From: Bacteroidales bacterium UBA5429
GTDB taxonomy: Bacteria > Bacteroidota > Bacteroidia > Bacteroidales > WCHB1-69
Direction: 5' to 3'
Assembly: GCA_002427605.1 (NCBI GenBank)
Contig: DIRT01000002.1
Span: 1-51,276, forward strand
Length of the DNA stretch: 51,276 nt
Shown: positions 49,940 through 51,276 of the stretch, one piece after another
How positions within the stretch are numbered: the stretch's first letter is position 1
Layout: each line of letters begins with the position of its first letter
The notes under the pieces: generated by a model
The model's database searches: none
Told to the model about the DNA's origin: nothing
The model's input: the letters and a program-made list of their open reading frames with translations, nothing else
Translations under genes and position numbers: made by a program

Positions 49940-51172
49940 TTAACTTAGTTTTTCAATACCTTCTTTAATCCTGCGGCATGCCTCAATCAGTTGAGTTTCA
50001 TTCGCTGCGTAGGATAAGCGGATACAGTTGTCATCTCCAAATGCAACCCCCTGAACAAGAGCTACATTAGCATCATAAAGAAGATACATACACATGTCAG
50101 TTGAGTTTTCGATGACAGTTTTATTATAAGTTTTAGCGTAAAGCGAGTCTTTGGGTGCATGTTTTCCATACAACGATTTTACAACAGGAAAGAAGTAGAA
50201 AGCACCTTCAGGTAAACGGGTTTCAAAGCCTGGAATCTCTTGTAACAGCTTGAAAACCAAGTCTCTTCTTTCTCTGAAAGTTTCTCGCATGGCTGCAATA
50301 TCTTTTTGTAAATTTTCAGAAAGCTCCATCGCTGTGATGGTCGCTCTTTGAGCAATCGAGTTGGTTCCGGATGTAATCTGTCCTTGCAATTTTTGACAAG
50401 CACTCGCAATCTCTTTAGTCGCACCAATAAACCCGATTCTCCAACCGGTCATCGCATACCCTTTCGCAACTCCATTCACGGTAATAACCTGATCTTTGAT
50501 CTCCGGAAACTGAGCCAAACTTTCGTGCTTGCCCATAAAGTTGATATGCTCATAAATCTCGTCTGCCATCACATGAACGTGAGGATGTTCAACCAAAACG
50601 TCAGCAATAGCACGCAACTCTTCGCGGGAATAAAGCATTCCGGTAGGATTGGATGGACTGCTGAACATAATCAGTTTGGTTTTTGGGGTAATATGAGCAC
50701 GCAATTGGTCAGCGGTAACCTTAAAATTATTTTCCAATGTGGTAGGAATAAAAACATTCTTTCCATCTGCCAAATGCACAATCTCTTTATAAGAAACCCA
50801 GTAAGGAGTAGGAACTATCACTTCATCTCCGGGGTTCACCAAAGCTTGAACTACTTGATATATAGATTGTTTTGCACCGGTAGAAACCACGATTTGCTCC
50901 GGAGCATAATCCAGTCCGTTATCTCTTTTGAATTTTTGACTGATAGCCCTACGCAAATCAGGATATCCCGGAACCGGAGAATAGTGAGACCAATTTTCAT
51001 CGATCGCTACTTTACCGGCCTCTTTAATCTCTTCAGGAGTGTCAAAGTCGGGTTCACCAATACTTAAACTGATCACATCTTTTCCACTATCTCTTAATTC
51101 ACGTGCAATACGGGTCATGGCCAACGTTTCTGATTCTGCCATGGTCAAAACTCTGTTTGATAAAATACTCAT
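49940..51172 (-). CDS. Aspartate aminotransferase-like class I aminotransferase
   Basis: The 410-residue PLP enzyme belongs to the class I aminotransferase group Ib. The ATG at 51172 is preferred; a TTG two codons upstream is not needed. Visible blocks are ISLSIGEPDFDTP near residue 40, STGAKQSIYQ, SPSNPTGMLYS with the conserved Asn, the Asp-Glu in MADEIYEH, and the PLP lysine in NGVAKGYAMTGWRIG. It transfers amino groups between aspartate or similar amino acids and 2-oxoglutarate. A -7 box lies at 51216-51223. It leads the SDR, LdcA and acyltransferase run. Confidence 0.92.
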   Translation of the reverse strand: MSILSNRVLTMAESETLAMTRIARELRDSGKDVISLSIGEPDFDTPEEIKEAGKVAIDENWSHYSPVPGYPDLRRAISQKFKRDNGLDYAPEQIVVSTGAKQSIYQVVQALVNPGDEVIVPTPYWVSYKEIVHLADGKNVFIPTTLENNFKVTADQLRAHITPKTKLIMFSSPSNPTGMLYSREELRAIADVLVEHPHVHVMADEIYEHINFMGKHESLAQFPEIKDQVITVNGVAKGYAMTGWRIGFIGATKEIASACQKLQGQITSGTNSIAQRATITAMELSENLQKDIAAMRETFRERRDLVFKLLQEIPGFETRLPEGAFYFFPVVKSLYGKHAPKDSLYAKTYNKTVIENSTDMCMYLLYDANVALVQGVAFGDDNCIRLSYAANETQLIEACRRIKEGIEKLS

Positions 51173-51215
51173 AGTCAATTATTTATTGATTTTTATTATG
51201 TTTTAAATGATACGA

Positions 51216-51223
51216 CAAAGATA
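51216..51223 (-). promoter_or_regulatory. Bacteroidota -7 box for the aminotransferase run
   Basis: The minus strand reads TATCTTTG followed by TCG, 43 nt upstream of the ATG. Confidence 0.6.
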
Positions 51224-51276
51224 CAAAAGATTTCGGAATCTTAAATTTAGAATTTAGAATCACTGCCGTCCGATAA

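Overview
The window looks like chromosomal DNA of a Bacteroidota bacterium, most likely order Bacteroidales. The evidence is the promoter -7 boxes of the form TAnnTTTG in front of many genes, a fused SecDF, two S46 dipeptidyl-peptidases, a C69 dipeptidase, a TonB-type domain protein, many small lipoproteins and porin-like beta-barrel proteins, and little obvious Shine-Dalgarno use. Genus cannot be fixed from the sequence alone. No rRNA, CRISPR array, phage or complete insertion sequence is visible. There is one tRNA (Asn, GTT).

Layout. 1-4.0 kb (+): a compact run of a membrane zinc peptidase, aroB and a large unrecognised envelope protein. 4.0-5.4 kb (-): a PIF1-like helicase. 5.4-7.5 kb: an AT-rich accessory patch, with a beta-barrel protein gene bracketed by 40-bp direct repeats, then about 1 kb of gene-poor DNA with palindromes. 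7.5-12.5 kb: an OadA/PycB-like carboxyltransferase that lacks the biotin lysine (+), then PAP2 phosphatase, NamZ-type muramidase and gdhA (-). 12.7-14.2 kb (+): two methyltransferases (the second is pcm). 14.3-17.8 kb (-): secreted protein, GT9 glycosyltransferase, acyltransferase and YitT-type membrane protein. Then tRNA-Asn (+). 18.3-22.2 kb (-): a secreted protein with four 51-residue repeats, a 272-bp MITE-like element with REP-like hairpins, P5C dehydrogenase and two paralogous small lipoproteins. 22.3-24.5 kb (+): purA and two lipoproteins. 24.6-33.5 kb (-): secDF, then a close-packed run recA, TPR lipoprotein, ruvB, beta-barrel protein, FAH-family hydrolase and nucleoside transporter. 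33.6-41.9 kb (-): M20 peptidase, two tandem DPP7-like S46 peptidases, a steroid 5-alpha-reductase homologue and sppA. 42.1-44.5 kb (+): C69 dipeptidase and a radical SAM protein. 44.5-51.2 kb: TonB-domain protein, GT2, chagasin-like inhibitor, DUF2461 protein, acyltransferase, LD-carboxypeptidase, SDR and an aspartate aminotransferase-like enzyme.

How the genes fit together. Much of the window reads as peptide and amino-acid use: periplasmic dipeptidyl-peptidases release dipeptides, C69 and M20 enzymes hydrolyse them or their derivatives, and GDH, P5C dehydrogenase and an aminotransferase feed carbon inward. A second theme is envelope maintenance: NamZ muramidase, LD-carboxypeptidase, PAP2 phosphatase, two acyltransferases, GT9 and GT2, SecDF and SppA. 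DNA repair genes (recA, ruvB, PIF1-like helicase) are interspersed.

The most unusual items are the carboxyltransferase with a biotinyl-like domain but no biotinylatable lysine, the Asp-to-Asn change in the SecF proton-relay motif, the SRD5A homologue, the MITE-like inverted-repeat element, the 51-residue-repeat protein, and dispersed G/C-rich repeats, one of which supplies the C-terminus of an acyltransferase. No complete new defence or mobile system was found.
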